From Flavihumibacter profundi (GTDB taxonomy: Bacteria > Bacteroidota > Bacteroidia > Chitinophagales > Chitinophagaceae), in NCBI RefSeq assembly GCF_020076305.1, contig NZ_JAIQXE010000003.1:558001-622000 (forward strand): a DNA stretch of 64,000 nucleotides, written 5' to 3'. Positions 1-8,892 of the stretch are shown piece by piece. Position 1 is the stretch's first letter, and each line of letters opens with the position of its first letter. Below the pieces are notes generated by a model. That model saw nothing but the letters and a program-made list of their open reading frames with translations. It did not search any database and was not told the origin of the DNA. The position numbers and the translations under genes were made by a program.

Positions 1-98
1 TCTGCCAGCAAGTTAACTTCCTGCAGGATTGCATCCTTAAACACCGCATATTTCTGCCGGGTATTGCCAAAATCAAAGCAGAGGGTTATCTGGGCCAT
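1..98 (-). CDS. coaX: Type III pantothenate kinase, N-terminal fragment
   Basis: Only the first 32 codons lie in the window; the gene runs off the left edge. The ATG is at 98. Residues 7-13 read CFDFGNT and are followed by KYAVF, which matches the N-terminal ATP-binding motif (D-x-GNT-x-x-K) of type III pantothenate kinases. That family performs the first step of coenzyme A synthesis in the cytoplasm. The start lies 5 bases downstream of the LON-domain gene stop, so the two are probably cotranscribed. The rest of the protein cannot be judged here. Confidence 0.75.
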   Translation of the reverse strand, partial: MAQITLCFDFGNTRQKYAVFKDAILQEVNLLA

Positions 99-103
99 TC
101 AGT

Positions 104-748
104 TTATACATCTAAATCGAGCGAAGATAGGTTTTTAAAGTGCCCGTTGAGCTTCACTTTTTCCTTGAGCTCCTCCATGTCGGCCATCATCGGCAATACC
201 TTATACAAATGTCTTTTAAGGTATTCCTGCCGCTGCTCTTCCCGCAATAAGGCCAGTAATTCGTATTCTTGTTCGAGCGACATGCCCGCGTGATGGGCCA
301 CATCATAACTTATCAGCTGGTCATCAGGCTTGCTGAATTCTTTATTCACCTGCAACATCTTGTGCAATTCCCGGATCCCAACTAATACTTTCTGCATCAG
401 CCCGCGTTTTCCGAGCCCTTCAGCATTTTCCGGATAGGTAACGATTGCACCACCATATAATTTATCCGGAACATTTCTGACCATTTCCAATATCCTGAAA
501 ACCATAACGCCTTCTGTTTTAATATCCATCTCCCCGTTTTCATACTTCTTGCTAATTTCTGTTACCCGCATCAACGTCCCGAGTTCAGCTACCTTATGGT
601 TAATAACGGTCGGTATGCCAAACATTTTCTTTTGTTCTGCACATTCCTGGATCAGCTGCTTATACCTGGGTTCAAAAATGTGGAGGTTAAGTGCTTCTTT
701 GGGGTAAACTACAATCCCTAATGGAAATATTGGAATGAAATTGGTCAT
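104..748 (-). CDS. LON peptidase substrate-binding domain protein
   Basis: A protein of 214 residues. The motifs FPLGIVVYP (residues 8-16) and HIFEPRY (23-29) are typical of the N-terminal substrate-binding domain of Lon proteases. There is no AAA or Ser-Lys protease domain, so this is a stand-alone LON domain protein, a common Bacteroidota family with unclear biochemical role. An upstream in-frame ATG at 820 would add 24 residues unlike the family, so I chose the ATG at 748, directly before the conserved MTNFIPIFPLG start. It is followed by coaX and is divergent from the glycosyltransferase at 849. Confidence 0.8.
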   Translation of the reverse strand: MTNFIPIFPLGIVVYPKEALNLHIFEPRYKQLIQECAEQKKMFGIPTVINHKVAELGTLMRVTEISKKYENGEMDIKTEGVMVFRILEMVRNVPDKLYGGAIVTYPENAEGLGKRGLMQKVLVGIRELHKMLQVNKEFSKPDDQLISYDVAHHAGMSLEQEYELLALLREEQRQEYLKRHLYKVLPMMADMEELKEKVKLNGHFKNLSSLDLDV

Positions 749-848
749 CTTAACTTTTAGTACTTTGTAAAATGTACCGGGCTGAATAGCATATTGAATT
801 AACTTGCCGTGGTTCAACAAACACTCATATCCGATAAGTCAAAATTCC

Positions 849-1718
849 ATGAAAATAACTGGATTCACAATAATAAAAAATGCCTTAATCAATGACTATC
901 CGATTGTAGAGGCCATCGAATCTGTCCTGCCTATGGTAGATGAATTCATTGTACTTGCCGGTGATAGTTCTGATGATACCGACCAACTGATTAAGAACAT
1001 CAATTCCCCCAAAATAAAAATCCACCATTCTACCTGGAACCCGGCACTAAAAAAAGGGGGTGTGGTATTGGCCGATGAAACCAATAAAGCTTTTGACCTC
1101 ATAGGCAGTGACAGTGATTGGGCTTTTTATATCCAGGGCGATGAATGCATTCATGAAAAATACCACAGCACTGTGCTTGCAGCTGCGAAAGAACATTTGA
1201 ACAACCATAAAGTGGAAGGCTTGTTGTTTAACTACCTGCATTTTTATGGCACTTATGATTACATAGGCGATAGCCGGAAGTGGTATAATAAAGAAGTCAG
1301 GATTATCAGGAATGATAAAAATATCCGGGCCTACAGGGATGCACAGGGATTCAGGAAAAACGGCAAAAAATTAAACGTAAAACAAATCGACGCCTGGGTT
1401 TATCACTATGGCTGGGTTAAAAGCCCAATACAGATGAAGAGGAAATTGATGGAAACCGGTAAGTTCTGGCATGATGATGAAACATTGCAGGCCAGGTACG
1501 ACACCAAAGATGTTTTTGATTTTACGGACTTTGATTCTATCGCAAAATTTACCGGCACCCACCCCGCCTGCATGAAACAAAGGATTGAGCAGGCTAACTG
1601 GAACCTCACACTGGACACTTCACAGAAAAAGATGCCCTTTACGGATAAACTGCTCACCTATGCTGAAAAAATAACAGGGAAGCGTTTTTTCGAATTCAGG
1701 AATTACCATACAATTTAA
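849..1718 (+). CDS. Glycosyltransferase family 2-like protein
   Basis: A soluble protein of 289 residues. It begins with KITGFTIIKNA and continues with an acidic stretch, GDSSDDT, near residues 38-44, as in the GT-A fold of family 2 glycosyltransferases. QGDEC near residues 96-100 is in the position expected for the metal- and nucleotide-binding acidic motif. No membrane segments are visible. An earlier in-frame ATG at 804 would add 15 residues overlapping the divergent gene's upstream region, so the ATG at 849 is preferred. Donor and acceptor sugars cannot be told from sequence. It converges with the methyltransferase gene, with 29 bases between stops. Confidence 0.65.
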   Translation: MKITGFTIIKNALINDYPIVEAIESVLPMVDEFIVLAGDSSDDTDQLIKNINSPKIKIHHSTWNPALKKGGVVLADETNKAFDLIGSDSDWAFYIQGDECIHEKYHSTVLAAAKEHLNNHKVEGLLFNYLHFYGTYDYIGDSRKWYNKEVRIIRNDKNIRAYRDAQGFRKNGKKLNVKQIDAWVYHYGWVKSPIQMKRKLMETGKFWHDDETLQARYDTKDVFDFTDFDSIAKFTGTHPACMKQRIEQANWNLTLDTSQKKMPFTDKLLTYAEKITGKRFFEFRNYHTI

Positions 1719-1747
1719 TATTTCCGCCGCCGCGTTGGGATGCTCCC

Positions 1748-2641
1748 CTACACAGATTTTGGCTTTGTAATAAACGCCAGGTTACTGCCTATTTTCAAAC
1801 TCCTGTGCATAAACCTTGCCAGCCAGTTTTTATCAGAAGTTGCATCCTTCCTTGAATAAGTATAGTATTCAAGGATTTCAAACCTGTTCTTATCCAGGAA
1901 ATATTTCATGCTCCTGATCGTTGGCTCAAATAAATGATCCGGTGTTCTTGACGGATCGCTCCAGGTGTCTGAAAATTGTTTTTTCAGTCCTGCTTTATAG
2001 AAGAAATGCTGTAACCGAAAACTTAAACTATACTTGTTAGGCACATTGATTACTAATATGCCATCCGGGGTAAGCAGCTCTTTGGCATGCTGTACCCATT
2101 CATTTGGATTCGGTATATGTTCAATAACATGACTCATATGGATTAATGAAAACTTATGCGGCGGGTTGAAATTCTCAAATTGGCCAATATGTACTTTTAC
2201 CCCTATATTTTTCTCTACAAATGCAGCCATCTTCAACGATACATCCATCCCTTCAGCAACAGGATAATATTTTTTTGCAGCCAGTAAAAATGTTCCCATA
2301 CCACTCCCGATATCCAGCACCGCCTTTTTTTCCTTGTCGTATTTAAGGAGGTGAACAATTTCCTTTTCAAATAATTTTAAAGAAGATTCCTTGATATTGT
2401 CCAGGTCATTCACCGTAATATTCTCTGCAAACTGGTAGTAGGATGCATATGCGGCGTCTAAAAAGTCCTGGTCATATTTAGGCCTGGGCTTTGTATAAAT
2501 AAGGCCGCAGTTACGGCATGTAACATAGGCATACTGATATGTACTGCCGAACTTTTCATAGATATCCGATTCTCCTGAATTGCAGAAAGGGCAGTTAACA
2601 TTTTCCCAGGCTTTGGGAATATATGCGTTTGTTGTTGTCAT
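1748..2641 (-). CDS. Zinc-ribbon class I SAM-dependent methyltransferase
   Basis: A protein of 297 residues. An N-terminal zinc ribbon is formed by Cys17/Cys20 (CPFC) and Cys42/Cys45 (CRNC). A class I methyltransferase domain follows, with motif I DIGSGMG at 110-116 and a later HMSHVIEHIPNP stretch typical of methyltransferase type 11/12 proteins. The architecture resembles enzymes that act on sugar or lipid intermediates, but the substrate cannot be assigned. It is divergent from meaB across a 158-bp gap holding an inverted repeat. Confidence 0.75.
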   Translation of the reverse strand: MTTTNAYIPKAWENVNCPFCNSGESDIYEKFGSTYQYAYVTCRNCGLIYTKPRPKYDQDFLDAAYASYYQFAENITVNDLDNIKESSLKLFEKEIVHLLKYDKEKKAVLDIGSGMGTFLLAAKKYYPVAEGMDVSLKMAAFVEKNIGVKVHIGQFENFNPPHKFSLIHMSHVIEHIPNPNEWVQHAKELLTPDGILVINVPNKYSLSFRLQHFFYKAGLKKQFSDTWSDPSRTPDHLFEPTIRSMKYFLDKNRFEILEYYTYSRKDATSDKNWLARFMHRSLKIGSNLAFITKPKSV

Positions 2642-2704
2642 ATCAGCCAGTATTATTAAAAAAATGTAAAAGTAATCATTTGCGGCATTTTGAAATTATT
2701 AGGG

Positions 2705-2747
2705 CTACAAATGGAAATAAATATTAATCATACCTGATCATTTGTAG
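2705..2747. promoter_or_regulatory. Inverted repeat in the divergent gap before meaB
   Basis: Perfect 9-bp arms, CTACAAATG (2705-2713) and CATTTGTAG (2739-2747), are separated by 25 bases. The repeat lies between the divergent methyltransferase and meaB genes. It could be an operator or a hairpin. I could not fit a full Bacteroidota promoter for either gene around it. Confidence 0.3.
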
Positions 2748-2799
2748 TATTATCTTCGGGTATCCATACATAAAATCAGCCTAATTGAATCAGTAATCC

Positions 2800-3702
2800 A
2801 TGTGGGACCAGATGCTCAAAGACATAATGTCTGGTGATGTTAAGTCAATTGCCAGGGCTATTTCATTAGTTGAAAATGAAGTGCCCGGATATGAAGAACT
2901 GATGGTTTCGCTCCCCCATTTCAACACACCGATTATAGGCATTACTGGTCCACCAGGCGCCGGTAAAAGCACCCTGACTGATGCGCTCATCGGGTATATT
3001 ATTGACCAGGACAAAAAAGTGGCTGTGCTTTGCATTGACCCTTCATCTCCATTCAATATGGGCGCTGTTTTGGGTGACCGCATCAGGATGAGTGACTGGT
3101 ATAACCATCCCGGCGTTTTTATCCGCTCTTTAGCGACACGGGGATCTTTGGGTGGATTACATCCGCATATTATTGAAATTACCGAACTGCTTAAAGTTGC
3201 TCCATTTGATTTCATTATTGTGGAAACAGTTGGCGTTGGCCAGAGTGAAATCGAGATTGTCGGACTTGCCGACGTTACAACTGTTGTGCTGGTACCAGAA
3301 GCCGGCGATGAAATACAAACCATGAAAGCCGGGCTAATGGAAATTGCTGATATTTTCGTGGTGAACAAATGTGACCGGCCTGGTGCCGACCAATTTGTCC
3401 ATAACCTTCACGCCATGCTCGCCCCTGCTTTCAGTGGCCACGCCAAAAACATCCCTGTTATTAAAACCATTGCAGCAAAAAAACAAGGCATTGATGAATT
3501 AATGGTTGCAATTAATAATGTATTGCATTATCACCTGGGCACCGACAAAAAATCATGGCTGCTTGCAGAAAGGGCTTACCACCTTATAGAAAGGAACCGC
3601 ATGAAAGATATCAATAAACAGAGATTGAAAGAAGCCATTGAAAACCTGCAGGAAAAAAATGTCTTTAACCTGTATAAATTCGTCCTGCAATTCCACAACT
3701 AA
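2800..3702 (+). CDS. meaB: Methylmalonyl-CoA mutase-associated GTPase MeaB
   Basis: A P-loop GTPase of the MeaB/ArgK (G3E) family, 300 residues. Walker A is GPPGAGKST at 50-58, the switch region includes ETVGVGQ at 142-148, and the guanine-specificity motif NKCD is at 189-192. The stretch IDPSSPFNMGAVLGDR is typical of MeaB. The family protects and reloads adenosylcobalamin-dependent methylmalonyl-CoA mutase. No mutase gene is present in this window. The stop overlaps the convergent metalloprotease stop by four bases. Confidence 0.92.
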   Translation: MWDQMLKDIMSGDVKSIARAISLVENEVPGYEELMVSLPHFNTPIIGITGPPGAGKSTLTDALIGYIIDQDKKVAVLCIDPSSPFNMGAVLGDRIRMSDWYNHPGVFIRSLATRGSLGGLHPHIIEITELLKVAPFDFIIVETVGVGQSEIEIVGLADVTTVVLVPEAGDEIQTMKAGLMEIADIFVVNKCDRPGADQFVHNLHAMLAPAFSGHAKNIPVIKTIAAKKQGIDELMVAINNVLHYHLGTDKKSWLLAERAYHLIERNRMKDINKQRLKEAIENLQEKNVFNLYKFVLQFHN

Positions 3703-6110
3703 TCCTGGTCGCAGCCTATTGGTGCACCGGGGGGGATTGCTGCATGCAAGGTTGGCTTCGCCTTTTCCGGTTCTTTCATACGAAATAATACAAGGGCATA
3801 ATGTGCTTTAAGTTGCGGGTCGGTTGCGCCCTTTTGTTTTTGTTCCACTGTTTTTTTAAGGTCAGCCAAAGCTTTTACCAGTGCACCACGGGCAGCACTG
3901 TTCAATTCTTCATTAACTGATCCTGCCAATAAATAGGTCAGCAAAACCTGCTCATTCTGCTCCTGGATCAACCCTTCCATCCCTGTTCTTCTTTTCGCAT
4001 TATAGGTTTGGTTCACCAGGCGTTCTGTCATCGCGGCAACTCCTAAGCCGCCATACACTGCCTGTTGTTCCATCCTGCTCAGCCTTTGAGGGTTAAATAA
4101 GAAAGAAAGCGGCAGGTCTGCTGCAGTTTCAGCAGGTGACAAGGCATCGAAGGTCAGCCCGGTCCTTTTGAAGAATAATTCCCTGGTAAATTCATAGCCT
4201 GCCGGTCGGGGTGGAATCGCTTCTGTAATTTTAGCCGGCAATGCCAGCACGGATGGATCAATACACTGTATAATGGCATCCAGTGCTTTTAGCTGTGCTT
4301 CTTTTGACACCATTCGTGTTACCAATTGGCCATCACCTCTTAAAGCATAACTGTAATTCATGCCGCCAATTATTTTTGTCACTGCTTCAAGCTGGTAACG
4401 ATGGAATAAATAAACGGGTACTAAAACATCTTCCTGCATTGCCATTGGTGTTCCGGGCCTTATGTTTTTTTCCCCGAAATCAGCAAGTGCCTTCGCCCTT
4501 ACTTTCATTACAGATTTCAGTTCGGCCACTGCATCCGGACCATTATCCCACAAATGGGCCTGGGGATGTGCACCCCCGGGTGACCGCGCATCACGATCAC
4601 TTATAAACTGCAATCCCCTGCTTTCAGCACCCTTCAATATTGTGCCAAGTACCGCTTGTTCATTTGTTCCGGCGGGAAAGTCCTGGTACCCCCAGGCAAT
4701 TGCCGCTTTATCCCATTCCCCGATTTTATTGTCGTAGGCTTGCTTCAGGTCTATTTCACCACTGGCATCCAGTGTAACCAGCGGATGCGGGTAATCCATA
4801 ACACTCGCGCGGTTACTCACACTGGATGCATAATTATGCATAAGCCCGAGGGTATGCCCCACTTCATGCGCTGCAAGCTGCCGGAGCCGGGCCAGGGCCA
4901 TGGCCAGCATTTTATCATCTGCAGGCACTCCATTTTCGAAAGGGGCAAGCAGGCCCTGTGCTATCAGGTAATCTTGCCGCACCCGAAGTGAACCCAGGGT
5001 AACATTGCCTTTTATAATTTCACCGGTTCGCGGGTCCGTTACAGTTGCACCATAACTCCAGCCCCGCGTGCTGCGATGCACCCAGTTTATCATATTATAA
5101 CGGATATCCATAGGGTCTGCGCTGTCTGGTAGTATTTCTACCCTGAAAGCATCTTTGTAACCGGCTGCAGTAAATGCCTGGTTCCACCACCTTGCACCAT
5201 CAAGCAATGCACTGCGGATGGGTTCGGGCGTTCCGTTATCGAGGTAATAGACAATCGGCTTTACCGGCTCGCTGACTGCAGCGGAGGGATCTTTTTTCTG
5301 CAAACGATGCCGGCAGATCCACATCTTTTCAATGGGTTCCGACACAGGTGAACTGAAATCAAAAAATGATATGCCAAAATACCCGGATCGCGGATCAAAA
5401 ACCCTGGGCTTATACTGGTTATCGGGCAACTGCACAAAGGAATGGTGCATGCGCAGGGTTATTGCGTCACTTGCTGCTGATACCGACCTGATGTAATTGC
5501 CCACTTCCCCATCTGTATTTACCAGTGTAACCGTTGCTTCCAGTTCTGTATTTAAAGGAAAATTCTTTATGCCAGGATAAAACAGGGCAGACCTTGATTT
5601 ATCTATGGCGTAATTGCCTTGTTTCATTGCTTTTATCCGCTGGGTGGCTTTCATGGCGTCACGCAATAAAAACTCAGTGGCATCTACTAATACCCGGTTT
5701 TCTGTTGCTGCTTCAATAGTAAAGCCCCATAAAACCGAGGAGGCAAATGATTGTTCTACGGCTCTTCTTTCAGCAGGTTCATTACTTATTGCACGAAAAT
5801 TATAGTTCGGCTCAACCATCAGTAATTTCCGGCCATTGCGTTCAAACCGGACCACCTGCCCGTTACCAAGCAACCCGCGGTCAAGCCCGATATCATTGGA
5901 TCCCAGTCCGGCCGGTAAAGAAATCACATATAATAATTCCTGGTCTAAGCGGTTTACCTCTAACCACAATTTTCCCTGTTGTTCATCCTTATAATAAGGC
6001 ATCCAGCCTTCGGTTTTGCTGAGTCCTTTCACTTTTTCTTCAATAGAGGGAAGTGGCTGTGTTGATGCAAGGAGGGGTAAAATGAGCAGGAGCCACAGTA
6101 GAAGACGCAT
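3699..6110 (-). CDS. Secreted zinc-dependent metalloprotease (metzincin type)
   Basis: A protein of 803 residues that opens with a hydrophobic signal peptide (RLLLWLLLILPLLAS). The catalytic zinc motif HEVGHTLGLMH, near residue 413, has the HExxHxxGxxH form of metzincins, and a Met-turn-like VMDYP follows about 15 residues later. Length and layout fit the Bacteroidota family annotated as DUF5117/DUF4953 zinc-dependent metalloproteases, which are secreted. The natural substrate is not known. The gene appears monocistronic, converging with meaB. Confidence 0.85.
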   Translation of the reverse strand: MRLLLWLLLILPLLASTQPLPSIEEKVKGLSKTEGWMPYYKDEQQGKLWLEVNRLDQELLYVISLPAGLGSNDIGLDRGLLGNGQVVRFERNGRKLLMVEPNYNFRAISNEPAERRAVEQSFASSVLWGFTIEAATENRVLVDATEFLLRDAMKATQRIKAMKQGNYAIDKSRSALFYPGIKNFPLNTELEATVTLVNTDGEVGNYIRSVSAASDAITLRMHHSFVQLPDNQYKPRVFDPRSGYFGISFFDFSSPVSEPIEKMWICRHRLQKKDPSAAVSEPVKPIVYYLDNGTPEPIRSALLDGARWWNQAFTAAGYKDAFRVEILPDSADPMDIRYNMINWVHRSTRGWSYGATVTDPRTGEIIKGNVTLGSLRVRQDYLIAQGLLAPFENGVPADDKMLAMALARLRQLAAHEVGHTLGLMHNYASSVSNRASVMDYPHPLVTLDASGEIDLKQAYDNKIGEWDKAAIAWGYQDFPAGTNEQAVLGTILKGAESRGLQFISDRDARSPGGAHPQAHLWDNGPDAVAELKSVMKVRAKALADFGEKNIRPGTPMAMQEDVLVPVYLFHRYQLEAVTKIIGGMNYSYALRGDGQLVTRMVSKEAQLKALDAIIQCIDPSVLALPAKITEAIPPRPAGYEFTRELFFKRTGLTFDALSPAETAADLPLSFLFNPQRLSRMEQQAVYGGLGVAAMTERLVNQTYNAKRRTGMEGLIQEQNEQVLLTYLLAGSVNEELNSAARGALVKALADLKKTVEQKQKGATDPQLKAHYALVLFRMKEPEKAKPTLHAAIPPGAPIGCDQD

Positions 6111-6172
6111 TCGGTGTTATTTGCAGGTTAATTTACTAAACCTCTTCCAAACCCGACGGTGATATTAAAAAA

Positions 6173-6391
6173 TCAGAACATGTCTTTATTGGATTTCCAC
6201 CAGCGCATACCTATTACAGCCAGTATGGCCAGCGGTGTTGCTGCCAAGTAAACAATCCCTGAATTGAGGGCTTTTGCAGGCTTTTCCCCCATTTGCTGAG
6301 CAGTTTTGGTGCAGATGGAACATTGACTATAGCCATTGAGGCCAGCCAGAAGTATAAAAAAGGTAAATAATGCCACCACGCTACGTTTCAT
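6173..6391 (-). CDS. Small membrane protein with signal peptide
   Basis: A protein of 72 residues from the ATG at 6391 (an in-frame ATG at 6409 would add six residues). It has a hydrophobic signal segment ending near GYSQ, a CSIC pair, and a C-terminal membrane helix (YLAATPLAILAVIGM) followed by RWWKSN. The arrangement suggests a short inner-membrane protein with a small periplasmic loop. The function is unknown. It is divergent from the TPR gene. Confidence 0.6.
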   Translation of the reverse strand: MKRSVVALFTFFILLAGLNGYSQCSICTKTAQQMGEKPAKALNSGIVYLAATPLAILAVIGMRWWKSNKDMF

Positions 6392-6462
6392 TCCCAAGCA
6401 TTTCTGCAAATTTAATATGCGCTACCCATTTGGCACCCATTTGTTTAATAATTTATCGAATT

Positions 6463-7296
6463 ATGTTACATTTCAGGATGAGGCGATGGGCTACGATACT
6501 GATATTTTTGGCGGCATATATGCCTGGCTTTTCCCAGGAAACAGCCAAAACTGATAATTGCCTGGATTACCTTAAAAAAGGCAATTCAGCCAATGAATTG
6601 GGTAGCTATGAAGACGCGCTTCTATATTTTGACAGCCTTTTGGCGACCTGCAAAACCAGTACATCCCTTATAAATGGAAATGCCGGTAAGGCAAGGGCAA
6701 TGAATGGCTTAAACCGGTACCCTGAGGCTATAGCTGCTGCCCAGTCTGCTTTGGAAAAAGCGCAAAACAAATCTGTAATTGCTTTATTTGAAAGGGCCGA
6801 TGCGTATTTCGCCATGAATAAAACAACTGAAGCAAATGCAGATTACGACCAACTTGAAAAGCGGTCCCTGAAAACCACAAATACAAAAGAGAAGGCCTTC
6901 ATCTTATCGAAATTATCCATGCTGAACCTGCGGCAAAATAAAACTTCGGAAGCTATACGGTTGGTTAATAAAGCCATTTCATTGGATCCTGCCAACCCTT
7001 CACTTTTTATATTACAGGGGGATATTAAATCAAAGTCCGGCCAGCTTACTGAAGCGTTTACTTATTACGACAGGGCGCTTTCCAATAAGGCTGAACCATT
7101 ACTTATTCATAAAAAAAAGGCTGATGCCTTCACTTTTGCCATGCAGCAAAAGTACCAGGTTCATGATGCTAAAGAGTTGCGGCTGAAAATGGGAATTAAT
7201 GAAAAGCAGGAATTCTGCGAATTATGGAAGAACGCATTTTCTAATGGATACACCAACAAACGCGATGAACTTGCATTTTCGCTCATTTGCTTATAA
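6463..7296 (+). CDS. Secreted tetratricopeptide-repeat protein
   Basis: A protein of about 277 residues with an N-terminal hydrophobic segment (WATILIFLAAYMPGFS) that looks like a signal peptide. Several helical repeats follow with TPR spacing, for example the stretches around YEDALLYFDSLLA, YPEAIAAAQSALE, SEAIRLVNKAISLDP and TEAFTYYDRAL. TPR domains bind partner proteins, and no enzymatic motif is visible. The start may be 6463 or 6478; a far upstream ATG at 6370 would overlap the divergent gene and is unlikely. The gene converges with and overlaps the end of the dehydratase gene by six bases. Confidence 0.7.
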   Translation: MLHFRMRRWATILIFLAAYMPGFSQETAKTDNCLDYLKKGNSANELGSYEDALLYFDSLLATCKTSTSLINGNAGKARAMNGLNRYPEAIAAAQSALEKAQNKSVIALFERADAYFAMNKTTEANADYDQLEKRSLKTTNTKEKAFILSKLSMLNLRQNKTSEAIRLVNKAISLDPANPSLFILQGDIKSKSGQLTEAFTYYDRALSNKAEPLLIHKKKADAFTFAMQQKYQVHDAKELRLKMGINEKQEFCELWKNAFSNGYTNKRDELAFSLICL

Positions 7297-7659
7297 AAAT
7301 GCATAACGCCCCGAAAACCTGAAAAATACCGTGCCCGCCATTTGCAAGCTTGCATTTACCAATAACTGCCCGTATTCATTTTCGGTATAATCCAAACTGA
7401 TTTCCACTGATGGCTGGATACGCGGATCTATAAATTGTAAAAATTTCATCTGGCTGCCCTGCTGCAGGGCCATTTTTTTTTGCAGGCCGATTTCCAGTAT
7501 TTCCTTTACCAGTTGCATCATGCAAACACCAGGCACTACCGGCTGCCCGGGAAAATGCCCCTGGAAAATTGCATGCCCTGCATTCCAGTTAAGCACTGCC
7601 TTAATAGTACCATCCTTGTGGTCAAATCCAGAAACAGTACAAAAATCTGCAATCAGCAT
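7291..7659 (-). CDS. FabZ-like hotdog dehydratase of the pigment cluster
   Basis: A protein of 122 residues. The motif HFPGQPVVPGV (35-45) is the signature of the FabZ/FabA hotdog fold, with the His that abstracts a proton from 3-hydroxyacyl-ACP. The family forms the trans double bonds of the polyene. Known aryl polyene systems use two dehydratase proteins (ApeI and ApeP); this would be the ApeI-like one, paired with the gene at 17352. Its start overlaps the stop of the lipoprotein gene by one base, so it is the last gene of the coupled block. Substrate assignment is inference from context. Confidence 0.75.
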   Translation of the reverse strand: MLIADFCTVSGFDHKDGTIKAVLNWNAGHAIFQGHFPGQPVVPGVCMMQLVKEILEIGLQKKMALQQGSQMKFLQFIDPRIQPSVEISLDYTENEYGQLLVNASLQMAGTVFFRFSGRYAFL

Positions 7660-8276
7660 TAGCGTTCCAGTTTTTTTAAGGTAATCGTGAAATCGAAATT
7701 ATAGTGCTGTATAAACATTGAATCGGGTATATTCCCATTAGTGTTTACCGAATATGCCTCAACCAGTTTTTTACGTGATGAACCAAGTTCTGAATGAAGC
7801 AATTTACTACATGTTGAATCAGTTATATAATAGGCTGTTTTGCTCCCTTTTGAAAACATATGGTACAACCCCGGCTCTCCCTTTTTAACCATTCCTTTAC
7901 CCGGCTCAACCCAACTCTGGAACAAAAGGTCGAAATCATTCCGGAGCGCGTCCACAACCACTTTTTTGTCCAGCTTCTTCATGATGTAAACAACTTTAAA
8001 ACCATCCCTGCCGCCAAAGGAAAAATCGAAAAATTTAAACCCGGTTTCAGCAGAAAATACAACCCTGGTAGTACTGTCTTCCATGGATTTAATCAGCAAT
8101 AATCCACTTAGCCTGTGGCCGGTTACAACAGCCTGGGCTTTATACAACTGGGATTGAAATACAGGCCTGAACTTCGCTACGCATAGCGGATCGCCTGCAG
8201 TTGTCCGTAAGGTTTTATACGAATTAGTGCATGCGCCTGTTAACAGCACCAAACTACTTAATAGCAAAAACCGCAT
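7659..8276 (-). CDS. LolB/DUF3261-like outer membrane lipoprotein
   Basis: A protein of 205 residues with a lipoprotein signal: a hydrophobic N-terminus and lipobox LTGAC with Cys16 as the lipidated residue. The remainder is rich in beta-strand-like alternation and has no catalytic motif. Aryl polyene clusters usually carry a small lipoprotein of this kind next to a LolA-like chaperone, and the pair is thought to carry the lipid product to the outer membrane. The start overlaps the LolA-like gene stop by 23 bases. The family call is from size, lipobox and position, not from strong motif identity. Confidence 0.6.
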   Translation of the reverse strand: MRFLLLSSLVLLTGACTNSYKTLRTTAGDPLCVAKFRPVFQSQLYKAQAVVTGHRLSGLLLIKSMEDSTTRVVFSAETGFKFFDFSFGGRDGFKVVYIMKKLDKKVVVDALRNDFDLLFQSWVEPGKGMVKKGEPGLYHMFSKGSKTAYYITDSTCSKLLHSELGSSRKKLVEAYSVNTNGNIPDSMFIQHYNFDFTITLKKLER

Positions 8277-8892
8277 CGGGAATAGTTGTATTCAATTCTT
8301 TCTGGTGAAAACTGATAAGCGTATTGTCGCCGCCTGTTTCCATCATATTAATGCTCAACACAGAATAATCTTTCCGGTCTATCGTGACTAAAATCTTAGA
8401 AAAAAAACCGGTAAGGTCCTTTGCAACCGGTGTCATCTCAAGCAGGAACTGCTGCTGGGTTTCAAATGCATTTACCGAAAAATCGGAATTACCCAGTATT
8501 GTTCCTTTAATGCAATCGATCGTTATTTTATTGATTTTCTGGAACAGTTTATTTGATTTTACTGAGATCCTGTTTTCCTGCTGCCCGTCTTTTATGTACA
8601 CATTATTGCCATTCAGGATCATCAGGTATTGAAAGGGCTGCTGGTATTCCATGCGGACCAGGTTTTCACGGCGAAACCAGAACTTTCCCCTGGAGACAAT
8701 TTTCTCAGACAGCAGGCTAAGGTTTTTTTCCTGGATAAAATCACTTTTGATACTGGTAATTGCCTGGGATGCTGCTGTAAAAGAAGATTTGAATGCATCT
8801 AAACTGGCAACAGGCCTGAAGCCTTTGTATTGTGCCATAGCCATTTTGCCTGCTACTACCGATATTATTAAAATAAGGAATAGTTTACGCAT
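8254..8892 (-). CDS. LolA-like periplasmic carrier protein
   Basis: A protein of 212 residues with a signal peptide ending near KMAMAQ. The following stretch, around SIKSDFIQEKNLSLLSE, then SRGKFWFRRENLVRMEY and YLMILNGNNVYI, fits the LolA outer-membrane lipoprotein carrier fold, an open beta-barrel that holds acyl chains. Within aryl polyene clusters a LolA homologue is thought to move the pigment across the periplasm. It overlaps the upstream deacetylase gene by 8 bases and the downstream lipoprotein gene by 23, which argues for coupled translation. Confidence 0.8.
   Translation of the reverse strand: MRKLFLILIISVVAGKMAMAQYKGFRPVASLDAFKSSFTAASQAITSIKSDFIQEKNLSLLSEKIVSRGKFWFRRENLVRMEYQQPFQYLMILNGNNVYIKDGQQENRISVKSNKLFQKINKITIDCIKGTILGNSDFSVNAFETQQQFLLEMTPVAKDLTGFFSKILVTIDRKDYSVLSINMMETGGDNTLISFHQKELNTTIPDAVFAIK

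Noticed and set aside
2790-3368. 192-aa open frame on the minus strand
   Set aside because: It is antisense to meaB, with a Ser/Pro-rich low-complexity product; meaB has all its GTPase motifs.
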